A stretch of DNA of 9,666 nt from Flavobacteriales bacterium (lineage in GTDB: Bacteria > Bacteroidota > Bacteroidia > Flavobacteriales > UA16). This document shows, one piece after another, positions 1 through 6,266 of this stretch; the stretch's first letter is position 1, and each line of letters begins with the position of its first letter. The notes below the pieces were generated by a model, which made no database searches, was not told where the DNA came from, and saw only the letters and a list, made by a program, of their open reading frames with translations. Location: assembly GCA_030831885.1 (NCBI GenBank), contig JAURKF010000128.1, positions 1 through 9,666 on the forward strand. The letters run 5' to 3'. The translations under genes and the position numbers were made by a program.

Positions 1-674
1 ATCTGATCGCTACTGATAGTTTTTACTAGAACATCATATACCAAGTGGTAGGAATATCCATTTTCAGATAGGATGGGTAATACCTTCAATTGGGCATCTA
101 CGGAGTTGTTTAAAATAATGTTGTTTATGCCTGCTACAGCCAATTGAATTGCCTGATTGGCGGTGTAATCGGGATGTGTGTTGAGATTTATGGAAGGGTA
201 AAGATCACAGCCAAACATAATGAGCGAACCATCGCGGAATTTGGCAGTGTAGCGACTTCCCAACACTTCGAGTCCTTGATACTGCTGACGGAAGTTTACA
301 TAGGTGTTTTTGCTTTCAACTATTTTTCCAGAACTCACCAAGTCTTCGAGAGGAAGTTGAAACGCTTGCAGACGGGTTTGTGCAAACTGAATTGCCTTTT
401 CCTGTGGAGTGCTGCCGGCCACTTGCAAAGGCTGGCCGTATGCGCGGTGGGGCATACCGCTCGTCTCATTGAAGTGCACATACCAGTTACCATGTGATTG
501 CACAAACTGCTGCCAAGCCGGCAGCTCTCGCAGCATTTGTTGCTTATTCAAGTCGTAAGGCTTGGCTTTTTGCAATCGCACTTCATGCGGGTCGATGGTG
601 CCGTGAATATTATTCTGGGCGCTGATCCAATAATAGCTGAATGCAAGAATGCAGAAAAGTAATGAGCGTTTCAT
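1..674 (-). CDS. Secreted protein with FTP-like (fungalysin/thermolysin) propeptide, N-terminal part, runs off the left edge
   Basis: An open frame on the minus strand starts at ATG 674-672 and stays open for 224 codons to the window edge, so the C-terminus is missing. Residues 1-19 form a signal peptide (MKRSLLFCILAFSYYWISA, then Gln-Asn), which places the product outside the cytoplasm. Residues about 88-160 resemble the FTP propeptide of M36 fungalysins and M4 thermolysins. The key stretch is 'YVNFRQQYQGLEVLGSRYTA' at 125-144, where propeptides of this family carry a QxYxGLxVxGS-like motif. Residues about 172-224 could be the start of a PepSY-like segment ('TANQAIQLAVAGIN'). By family knowledge such propeptides chaperone and inhibit a zinc metallopeptidase. 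The HExxH catalytic domain would lie outside the window and was not seen, so the peptidase call is inference. In Bacteroidota these enzymes often carry a T9SS tail. The signal peptide directly after the Met supports the start. Confidence 0.75.
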   Translation of the reverse strand, partial: MKRSLLFCILAFSYYWISAQNNIHGTIDPHEVRLQKAKPYDLNKQQMLRELPAWQQFVQSHGNWYVHFNETSGMPHRAYGQPLQVAGSTPQEKAIQFAQTRLQAFQLPLEDLVSSGKIVESKNTYVNFRQQYQGLEVLGSRYTAKFRDGSLIMFGCDLYPSINLNTHPDYTANQAIQLAVAGINNIILNNSVDAQLKVLPILSENGYSYHLVYDVLVKTISSDQ

Positions 675-816
675 AGAATGGACATGGTTTGGTGCAATAT
701 GCACGAAAATTCAATACACGAATAAAAAAAGAGTGAAGAATACTACAAACCCAAAACGATCGAGCAAAGCAATGTTCGATAATTAGATATGGAGATTCCG
801 GAACTGCTCCGAAGGA

Positions 817-978
817 TTATTTCGAAGCTTGAATAAATGAGAGTAGGTTACTCATCATTTCCTCGCGCGACTTGAGCTCTGCTTCCAGCTTGCGTTTTTC
901 TGCCTGAAGGATGTCAATCTTGGCCTGAAGGTCGTTGACTTCTTCCGGATTGTTGAGGTTTTCGTTCGGTGTATTCAC
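817..978 (-). CDS. Small acidic/basic coiled-coil protein, 53 residues, GTG start (hypothetical)
   Basis: A short minus-strand frame runs from GTG 978-976 to TAA 819-817. Residues 1-11 are Asn/Pro-rich (VNTPNENLNNP). Residues 12-50 look like one continuous amphipathic helix: the hydrophobics V14, L17, I21, L24, L31, L35, M42 and L45 follow an approximate heptad register with dense Glu/Lys/Arg between them (for example 'LQAEKRKLEAELKSREE'), so a dimeric coiled coil is likely. There is no signal peptide or membrane segment. An in-frame TAA lies 10 codons before the GTG with no ATG between, so the start must be GTG or a rarer codon such as ATT. A -33/-7 promoter-like pair lies about 60-90 bases upstream. 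The frame sits between the amine oxidase terminator and the FTP-propeptide gene, on the same strand as both. I do not recognise the family. The coding call rests on composition, helical periodicity and context. Confidence 0.5.
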   Translation of the reverse strand: MNTPNENLNNPEEVNDLQAKIDILQAEKRKLEAELKSREEMMSNLLSFIQASK

Positions 979-1036
979 GGCTTCAATTTGTTGGGAACCG
1001 ATGCTTTAGATTATCGGTACTTCGTTTTAGTTGAGA

Positions 1037-1067
1037 CAAGTGTAGGACTTCGAGTTCAATTGTGCAA
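1037..1067 (-). promoter_or_regulatory. Candidate Bacteroidota-type promoter for the small coiled-coil ORF
   Basis: Read on the minus strand, TTG (1067-1065) is followed after exactly 20 bases by TACACTTG (1044-1037). This fits the Bacteroidota primary sigma pattern (-33 TTG, about 19-20 bases, -7 TAnnTTTG) with one mismatch in the -7 box. Transcription would begin near 1030 and give a leader of about 50 bases before GTG 978. A 6-bp dyad (ACCGAT/ATCGGT, 997-1002 and 1013-1018) lies in that leader. Pattern match only. Confidence 0.4.
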
Positions 1068-1124
1068 GGAATCGGTCGAAAAAACTATGAACAGGTTATT
1101 AGCGTTGCATCGAATCTATAAAAT

Positions 1125-1152
1125 GAGAAATCCCGCCTAAGCGGGATTTCTC
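1125..1152 (-). terminator. Intrinsic terminator downstream of the flavin amine oxidase gene
   Basis: There is a perfect 12-bp inverted repeat (GAGAAATCCCGC at 1125-1136, its complement at 1141-1152) with a 4-base loop. On the minus strand the hairpin begins 46 bases after the amine oxidase stop codon and is followed by a T-rich run (ATTTTATAGATT), as expected of a rho-independent terminator. The plus-strand side has no T-run, so it is directional. It separates the amine oxidase transcript from the small ORF downstream. Confidence 0.85.
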
Positions 1153-1198
1153 TGACTTGTTCTCTATCATGATCTCGAATACTATAGTAGCTATCCGA

Positions 1199-2833
1199 TT
1201 AAATAGCAAGAGCTATCTGCTTGGCAACCGTGTCGCCGGTTTCAGCAGCACCTTCCATATATCCTTGAAACCAAAGGCTGGTGTGCTCACCTGCAAAGTA
1301 TAGGTTGCCTACCTTTTTACCCTCTGCGCCCATCATAGTGGTGACCTGTCCTACGCGCCAGCAAGCGTAGCTAGCCAGCGACCAAGGATGAGATGGCCAG
1401 TGAATGAGTTTCACTGTGCCGTTGTATTGAGCAGAGGTGCCGGGCCACATAGCGTTGAGGTGATTCAACATAGTATTGGCTTGCGACAAGCTCAGGTTGG
1501 TTCCTTGGTTCCCCCCCTGATAAACGGTGTATCCGCCATTTGGACCGGTTTGCAAGCGCGTGTTGTCCCATCCTGTCTGTATAAACTGAGTGGAAGGTGT
1601 AGAGGTACCATTGGAGAAAATACCACCTGAGTGTCCATAGTCTCTCCACTTTTTGCCTGTGAAGCCTAGTAGCAATTTCGCGTTGCTTCCGTATCCCAAG
1701 TTTTGAATTGTATTGGTTTTCCAAGATGGAAGGTTCAGCTCAGTTAAGTTCACCTGACGCAACAGCGTGAACGGAATGGTTACAACACAGATATCGGCCG
1801 TAACATTTGGACCGGTTTGGAACTGCAGTACATATTTTCCTGCAGCATTGAACGATATCTTCGTGAGTTTGCGGTTCAATTGAATTTGTCCCTGAAGGTT
1901 GTTGGCCAACGCGTCGGGTATTTGTTGATTACCGCCCTGCACTTTGAAGCGTTCGTCGCTCAATCCGAAGATATCGTAGTTGGCATTGCCCGGATTGATG
2001 GTGAAAAGGAACAGGAAGTTGATAGCAGTTTGATCATTGATCTCACGACCATATTCGGTCAAGTAAGCTTGCTCCAATCCTTTGCGTAAGAAAGACGATT
2101 GTGGCATTCCGATGCTGTCGAAATATTGACTGATGCTCATCGAATCAAACTGTTGAACCACTGGCGTGTAATTCTCGAACGTGAAATTGGTTGGCAATGA
2201 TTGAACATCGCCTGCGATTGTTGAGGCATAAGGTTCGAATGCAGCGATAACCTGGGCCTGTGAATAATGTTGGCCATCGATGAAGAATGTGTCATTGAGA
2301 TAAGCGGACTCGGCTGATGAATTGGTGTCGAGTAATGGCAGGTTAAATTCAGCTGCCAAATCGCGCATCACCTTGTGGCCAGTATCGATGAACTCACCCC
2401 CTAGTTCAGTGTATGTTCCGGCGGCGATGAAGTTTTGCTTCGTTGATACACGTCCTCCGATACGCTCTGAACCTTCATAAATCGAGGCAGTGATGCCGCG
2501 TTTTTTGAGCTGATAAGCACAATTGAGTCCGGCCAATCCACCACCAACAATAGCAATGGTTGGTTGTGGGGCTCCTGGTTTGCCTTTTTCTATTTCTTCG
2601 TACTGAGATGCGAAATCTTCTTTGGTACAACCCGGTAACATCGCTGCCAAGCCGGCAAACATAGCCGCTTTGGAAACATCGCCAATGAAACGACGGCGGC
2701 TGTATTCATCACGTGCCTGATCGACCTGGCGAACCAGTTCTTTAATGTCCGGCGCGTTCGGTTGGCGGCTAATGGTCGATAATGCAAAAGCTTTGCGAAT
2801 CGTGCGAAGAAGGGGTGATTTAGAAGATGCCAT
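1199..2833 (-). CDS. Flavin-dependent amine oxidase (MAO/PAO/L-amino-acid oxidase superfamily), Tat-exported lipoprotein
   Basis: The 544-residue product is a FAD-dependent amine oxidoreductase that probably deaminates an amine or amino acid with release of H2O2; the substrate cannot be read from the sequence. The Rossmann FAD motif is at 94-104 (AIVGGGLAGLN), followed by E120 and the GG-doublet 'ERIGGR' (123-128), which contact ADP-ribose and flavin in this family. The C-terminal FAD motif is 'LYFAGEHTSLWFQGYMEGA' (511-529). Export: residues 46-69 hold a twin-arginine signal (SRRRFIGD, a hydrophobic stretch, then LPGC), so C69 is a likely lipidation site and the enzyme probably folds with FAD before Tat export. 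The n-region before the arginines is unusually long (about 45 residues). C491 ('SYACW') falls where MAO-A/B carry their covalent-FAD Cys (SGGCY), so covalent flavin is possible. The length is a little above the family norm because of the N-terminal extension. A terminator follows, and a -7 box lies about 170 bases upstream. The gene diverges from the cysteine peptidase-like gene. Confidence 0.93.
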   Translation of the reverse strand: MASSKSPLLRTIRKAFALSTISRQPNAPDIKELVRQVDQARDEYSRRRFIGDVSKAAMFAGLAAMLPGCTKEDFASQYEEIEKGKPGAPQPTIAIVGGGLAGLNCAYQLKKRGITASIYEGSERIGGRVSTKQNFIAAGTYTELGGEFIDTGHKVMRDLAAEFNLPLLDTNSSAESAYLNDTFFIDGQHYSQAQVIAAFEPYASTIAGDVQSLPTNFTFENYTPVVQQFDSMSISQYFDSIGMPQSSFLRKGLEQAYLTEYGREINDQTAINFLFLFTINPGNANYDIFGLSDERFKVQGGNQQIPDALANNLQGQIQLNRKLTKISFNAAGKYVLQFQTGPNVTADICVVTIPFTLLRQVNLTELNLPSWKTNTIQNLGYGSNAKLLLGFTGKKWRDYGHSGGIFSNGTSTPSTQFIQTGWDNTRLQTGPNGGYTVYQGGNQGTNLSLSQANTMLNHLNAMWPGTSAQYNGTVKLIHWPSHPWSLASYACWRVGQVTTMMGAEGKKVGNLYFAGEHTSLWFQGYMEGAAETGDTVAKQIALAI

Positions 2834-3164
2834 AAATCGTATTAATTTGTTAGGTGATACTTAGTTTCTTTTTTAAAATAAGCTCGAATAATCTCTTTAT
2901 CTGCATGGCATGTAAGAAAACTTGATGGTTTCCATTGCATGTATACAAATCAACGTGACAATCGAATTTGTGCTTTTAGTCAGTTTATTTAATTAATTCA
3001 TCGCAAATATAGTCGTTTTTGTCTAATTTAGAACTTTTCGGCAAATAAATTTTCTTCTCACATGCCTAAATATCTCCAAGGGAAATCCATTTTTATGTAC
3101 AGCCCAATTTTTACTATCCAGTATCTGTTTTACTAAATTGCTGATTCTTATAATTTTAGATGAT
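2834..3164. other. Divergent intergenic region, AT-rich
   Basis: These 331 bases separate the minus-strand amine oxidase from the plus-strand cysteine peptidase-like gene. I see no convincing ORF or RNA gene. The region is AT-rich, with short A/T palindromes such as TTAATTAA near 2990. It contains one good minus-strand -7 element (3004-3011). I found no equally good plus-strand promoter; weak TA/TTT-containing stretches exist near 3110-3135. If the -7 call is right, the amine oxidase mRNA has a leader of about 160 bases, long enough for regulation, but I could not make out a known riboswitch fold. Confidence 0.6.
3004..3011 (-). promoter_or_regulatory. -7 promoter element upstream of the amine oxidase gene
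   Basis: On the minus strand, TATATTTG followed by CG matches the Bacteroidota -7 consensus TAnnTTTG exactly. About 19-22 bases upstream is GTTCT, only a partial match to the -33 TTG. The site lies about 170 bases before ATG 2833, implying a long 5' leader. Support is the single-element match in an intergenic region of the right orientation. Confidence 0.5.
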
Positions 3165-3773
3165 ATGAATTTTTCTCTCTTAAAAACGGCTCTTCATGTA
3201 AACGTACTTTTTTCATTTTTGATTTCTTGTTGCGGTTTTAAATCGGCCATGGGTCAGGCTCCCGCTGACACTTCTAGTGTGGTTCGCTCTGCCGATGCTA
3301 TTGATTCTCTGACGCCGAGTCAGGTTTTACTCGATAGTATGAAGAATTTCTGCGGTTGTGAATCAATTGAATCGGTTAAAAAATGTGCTGATTGCTTTAA
3401 AACCTCAGGGGTAGTGCTTGCGACGGGCTATGACATGAGCTTTGTTTCTAAGACTGTTGTTAAGGGGTCATGCTGGGGGTTCGTGAATGCCGTCTTCAAG
3501 AAGGCCGGTGTTACCAAAGAGACTATTTATACATCTAAGGAGAGTGGACCATACGCCAGTGTAAATTTGCTAAAACCCGGTGACTGGATTTACCATGTGA
3601 ACTATTCTTTTCGCAATGTTGGCCACAGCGCGATTTTCGTTTGTTGGAAGGATAAGTCCAAAAAGGAGGCAATTACCATGAGCTATGTGGGCATGAATCG
3701 CCCTGTCCCCGGTCGACTAGATGTGGCTAATCTCAAAGGTGTTTATTCTATTTTTCGGCCAAAGCAGGACTAG
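3165..3773 (+). CDS. Exported NlpC/P60- or CHAP-like cysteine peptidase/amidase-type protein
   Basis: The frame is open from a TTG at 3138, but ATG 3165 is preferred because it places a clean signal sequence at the N-terminus, giving 202 residues. Cleavage may occur after 'AMGQA' (signal peptidase I), or C22 may be lipidated (LISC at 19-22 fits a lipobox); I cannot decide. The catalytic region resembles the NlpC/P60-CHAP papain fold: 'GSCWGFVNAVFKKAG' (101-115) supplies the putative nucleophile C103, 'LLKPGDWIYHV' (135-145) matches the family's LKPGD strand, and 'VGHSAIFVCW' (152-161) supplies the putative base H154. Such enzymes usually cut peptidoglycan stem peptides or act as amidases. A four-Cys cluster (C63, C65, C74, C77; CxC-x8-CxxC) precedes the fold and is unusual. 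The identification is by motif order only, and the third catalytic polar residue was not assigned. The gene stands alone and ends at a hairpin. Confidence 0.72.
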   Translation: MNFSLLKTALHVNVLFSFLISCCGFKSAMGQAPADTSSVVRSADAIDSLTPSQVLLDSMKNFCGCESIESVKKCADCFKTSGVVLATGYDMSFVSKTVVKGSCWGFVNAVFKKAGVTKETIYTSKESGPYASVNLLKPGDWIYHVNYSFRNVGHSAIFVCWKDKSKKEAITMSYVGMNRPVPGRLDVANLKGVYSIFRPKQD

Positions 3774-3787
3774 AATATCTTTAAAAG

Positions 3788-3817
3788 AGAAAGAGGAATC
3801 GTACGATTCCTCTTTCT
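3788..3817. terminator. Bidirectional intrinsic terminator between convergent genes
   Basis: There is a perfect inverted repeat with a 13-bp stem (3788-3800 with 3805-3817) and a GTAC loop. On the plus strand it begins 14 bases after the stop of the cysteine peptidase-like gene and is followed by GTATTTTC. On the minus strand it lies about 48 bases after the stop of the T9SS cargo gene and is followed by CTTTTAAAG. Both sides are T-rich, so one hairpin can serve both converging transcripts. Confidence 0.85.
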
Positions 3818-3865
3818 GTATTTTCAATGTTGTATTAAGCTAGGATTGTAATACTACCAGCTTTC

Positions 3866-6106
3866 TTATTTCTTGATTACCTGCTTCTCCCATTGTATCC
3901 CTTCATGCAGGATACGGAAGGTGTAGACACCATCGGCCAGCCTCTGAATATCGATGCGTGATGTTCGTTGTACGCTCATAATTACACGTCCCGTAACATC
4001 GAGTACAATAACTTCAGCGGGTGCTGATCCATTGTAAGTGACATTCACCTCAGTAGTTGCAGGGTTGGGGTAGATCAAAACGTCGGTTTCGATTTCTACA
4101 ACCGATACAGTTCCGGCACAATTGCAGTTGACATCATAAACATCGTTCGCTGTATTGGGGTCGCCGTCGTCGCATGAATCGCCGGGGAAAATGCATGAAC
4201 CATCATCGATCGTAGCGCTTGGATTATAGTTGCAACCACTTTGTACGGTACACCCAAGTATGCTTTCCATTTGACCCTGACAAATGCAGTCTGCAGTCAC
4301 AACATCTAAGAAGGTCATTGGATCACCATCATCGCATGACTGTCCTTCGAAGAGGCAGGAACCATCATCGATGGTTGCGCTCATGTTATAGTTGCAGGCT
4401 GATGGTTGTATGCAACCGGGAATGATAATCTCACCTAGGCACGAACAATCTAATTGAATTACATCGTTGGAAGTCTCTGTATTGTTGTCGTTGCAGCTAG
4501 CTCCAACATACAGGCAAGATCCGTTGTTGAACACGGCGTCGGCATCGAAATTACACGCGCTTGGATCTGTGCAGCCAGCACCTGCGCAAGGCAAGTTGAA
4601 TGTAAGATTATCAATATCCAAGAAATTTCCAACAACGGGTGCATAGCCACCACCAATTAAGAATACCATTTGGCAAGTATCAGGGGTTTCATTAATCAGC
4701 GTATCGATATCCACGTAGAATGGAGTCCAATTCATTACATATTGACCGAATACAAATGTTCCGAACGCAACAGTATCGGTTTGACTTAAAGCTGAGTTGT
4801 ATTTTGTAAAGTATACTCCAACTACGGCCGCATCAGGCGCACTTACGCTACTGCGATAATAGCCGTAAAGTGAAGGTGGAATTTCACTAATTGGGAATCC
4901 GCTGGAGCCTGTTCCTGCTATGATGTTGTAGTCACCTGCAAATACTGCAGCGGGTGTTGGCGCACCAAGCGCATTAGGCATAACGGTTAGTTTGCAGTAA
5001 TAGTCACCCGCGAAACCCGGCGAAAGTTGTGAAGTGCCGAAGGATGCTCCTTGCATAGCTGAAATTGCGTTTAAGGAAGTCCAGTTGTTTGCTTCCGGGA
5101 AACCGAGATCTGAGTTCCAGCTTTCGAAACTGCCATTCGGGATTGTCATCTGCGAGGTGAATTCGTCGTAATAACAAGAACCATCATCGCACTGAGCATT
5201 GGGCAGGAAATTGCAGGCTAGCGCATCGGTGCAACCTGAAGGGCAACCAATTGGCAGATTGCATTCTGTGACTGAAAGGTGATCTACAGATACATTGTCG
5301 ATGAAGTAATAACCCTCACCACTTGCCGTGTTTGTTCCATAAAAATTGATTGCTACGAAGTCCATGAGGCCTGGTGAGCCATTGGCATTGTTAAGCGACC
5401 ACTGCCAGGTTTGCAGCAAGTTTCCATCGATATACAATGAGCCTAAATCATTGCTTATATCTACAATTATTTGAACTTCAAACCAGGTGAAAATTGGAAC
5501 GGTATAATTGCCACCACCCGCAACACCTCCGGTTACCCATGAAACGGTGCCATCTACATCAAAGAAAGCATCCATCGCCCATTGATAGTTGGTGTTATTT
5601 GGTGCCCATTGATGCATCAGGTTGAAGTATCCTCCCTGATTGCTTATTTGCATCATGAATTTTACATCATACGTACCGTATGAATAATTCGGAACCGGAA
5701 GAACCAAGTCTGTTGTTTGGCCAGCGATGCGAACAGTGTTGGCTCCGCTAAACGCGTTGCCCGTGGTGACAGGAGCGTCTTCCTGAGGTGCGCCGGTCCA
5801 GGTGTTCCATACATCGCTTTGCAATGAGATGCCTTGTCCCGGTGCATAGTTTTCGAAGTCATCGTAGACAAGTGCCGATGTGGATATGCACTGACAGGTG
5901 TTCGTTGCGCAGCCGGCATCAGCGTAATAGTTGATGGCTGCCGGATTGGTACAGCCCGGGTAAGTGCATGAACCATCGTTGACTGTGGCTGCAGGGTCAT
6001 AGTTGCAAGCAACGATGTCGGTGCAGCCCTCTTGGGCAAATGTAACTGCCGAAAATAAGAGTGCACTTAAAAATAGTGCGATAGAAAAAGTACTTCTTTT
6101 ATTCAT
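3866..6106 (-). CDS. T9SS-secreted multidomain protein with Cys-rich DGSC repeats and lectin-like beta-sandwich domains
   Basis: The 746-residue product has a signal peptide (residues 1-24, ending 'VTFA' before Gln-Glu) and a C-terminal type IX sorting domain (676-746). The latter starts at 'VLIYPNPATTEVNV', contains 'VLDVTGRVI' and 'LADGVYTFRI', and ends in basic 'KQVIKK'. The protein should cross the outer membrane by T9SS and be released or anchored. Cys-rich repeats of the form GCTxxxACNYxxxATxxDGSC occur at about 26-50, 290-315, 510-531, 563-584 and 617-638, with a degenerate copy at 51-73. The last three are each followed by an SCDDGDPxTxxDVxxxxCxC module. Residues 80-275 look like a laminin-G/concanavalin-type jelly roll ('DDFENYAPGQG', 'YFIDNVSVD'). 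Residues 320-505 form a second beta-sandwich resembling PCMD-type carbohydrate-associated domains ('IPNGSFESW', 'FLDIDNLTF'). No catalytic motif is visible; adhesion or glycan binding is inferred. It is transcribed alone and diverges from the radical SAM gene. Confidence 0.92.
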   Translation of the reverse strand: MNKRSTFSIALFLSALLFSAVTFAQEGCTDIVACNYDPAATVNDGSCTYPGCTNPAAINYYADAGCATNTCQCISTSALVYDDFENYAPGQGISLQSDVWNTWTGAPQEDAPVTTGNAFSGANTVRIAGQTTDLVLPVPNYSYGTYDVKFMMQISNQGGYFNLMHQWAPNNTNYQWAMDAFFDVDGTVSWVTGGVAGGGNYTVPIFTWFEVQIIVDISNDLGSLYIDGNLLQTWQWSLNNANGSPGLMDFVAINFYGTNTASGEGYYFIDNVSVDHLSVTECNLPIGCPSGCTDALACNFLPNAQCDDGSCYYDEFTSQMTIPNGSFESWNSDLGFPEANNWTSLNAISAMQGASFGTSQLSPGFAGDYYCKLTVMPNALGAPTPAAVFAGDYNIIAGTGSSGFPISEIPPSLYGYYRSSVSAPDAAVVGVYFTKYNSALSQTDTVAFGTFVFGQYVMNWTPFYVDIDTLINETPDTCQMVFLIGGGYAPVVGNFLDIDNLTFNLPCAGAGCTDPSACNFDADAVFNNGSCLYVGASCNDNNTETSNDVIQLDCSCLGEIIIPGCIQPSACNYNMSATIDDGSCLFEGQSCDDGDPMTFLDVVTADCICQGQMESILGCTVQSGCNYNPSATIDDGSCIFPGDSCDDGDPNTANDVYDVNCNCAGTVSVVEIETDVLIYPNPATTEVNVTYNGSAPAEVIVLDVTGRVIMSVQRTSRIDIQRLADGVYTFRILHEGIQWEKQVIKK
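4112..4579 (-). repeat. Three tandem 53-54-codon Cys-rich repeats in the T9SS cargo gene
   Basis: Residues 510-558, 563-611 and 617-665 are in-frame tandem units with periods of 53 and 54 codons (159 and 162 bases). Each has a GC-x6-CN...DGSC half and a SC(D/N)D(G/N)...CxC half, with eight to nine conserved Cys/Asp/Asn positions. The DNA is still alike in places: the 12 bases GAACCATCATCG recur on the plus strand in the last two units and again near 5179 in the earlier single repeat. The Asp/Asn-rich DDGDPNT segments could bind calcium, by analogy only. Confidence 0.85.
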
Positions 6107-6145
6107 GAGATTAGTGTTCTTGATGAATTATTAAAAATTCCGTCC

Positions 6146-6153
6146 GAAAAGTA
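6146..6153 (-). promoter_or_regulatory. Weak -7-like element upstream of the T9SS cargo gene
   Basis: On the minus strand TACTTTTC (then GG) lies 39 bases before ATG 6106. It matches TAnnTTTG except for the final base. No clear TTG is found 19-20 bases upstream. Offered as the best candidate in a 160-base divergent intergenic region. Confidence 0.3.
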
Positions 6154-6249
6154 GCAAAAAAGTAAGTCGATATGTTTAATAACATGATTAAGGCATGTGC
6201 TTAGTTATTTTGTTTACGGATCGATTTACTGCTGCACGTTGCATCAGTG

Positions 6250-6257
6250 TATCTTTC
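6250..6257 (+). promoter_or_regulatory. Weak -7-like element just before the radical SAM gene
   Basis: TATCTTTC (then G) lies 9 bases before ATG 6267 and matches TAnnTTTG except for the last base. If used, it would give an almost leaderless mRNA and would exclude the upstream ATG at 6195 as the start. No good -33 TTG was seen at the right spacing, so the call is tentative. Confidence 0.25.
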
Positions 6258-6266
6258 GCCCGTTGC

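Noticed and set aside
144..497. A 117-codon plus-strand frame
   Set aside because: It is antisense to the FTP-propeptide gene, which has a signal peptide and a family motif. The plus-strand product has neither.
794..819. A GC-rich hairpin (TTCCGGAA-containing) just after the small ORF
   Set aside because: The stem is bulged and there is no T-run on either strand, so it is not supported as a terminator.
5662..6066. A 134-codon minus-strand frame within the T9SS cargo gene
   Set aside because: It is in a different frame of the same strand as a well-supported secreted protein, and its product is a Thr/Pro/His-rich string typical of an out-of-frame reading.
6195..6266. An upstream ATG start for the radical SAM protein, adding 24 residues
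   Set aside because: The added residues have no family resemblance, and the internal Met at 6267 begins the usual first beta-strand. A -7-like element also overlaps the added part.
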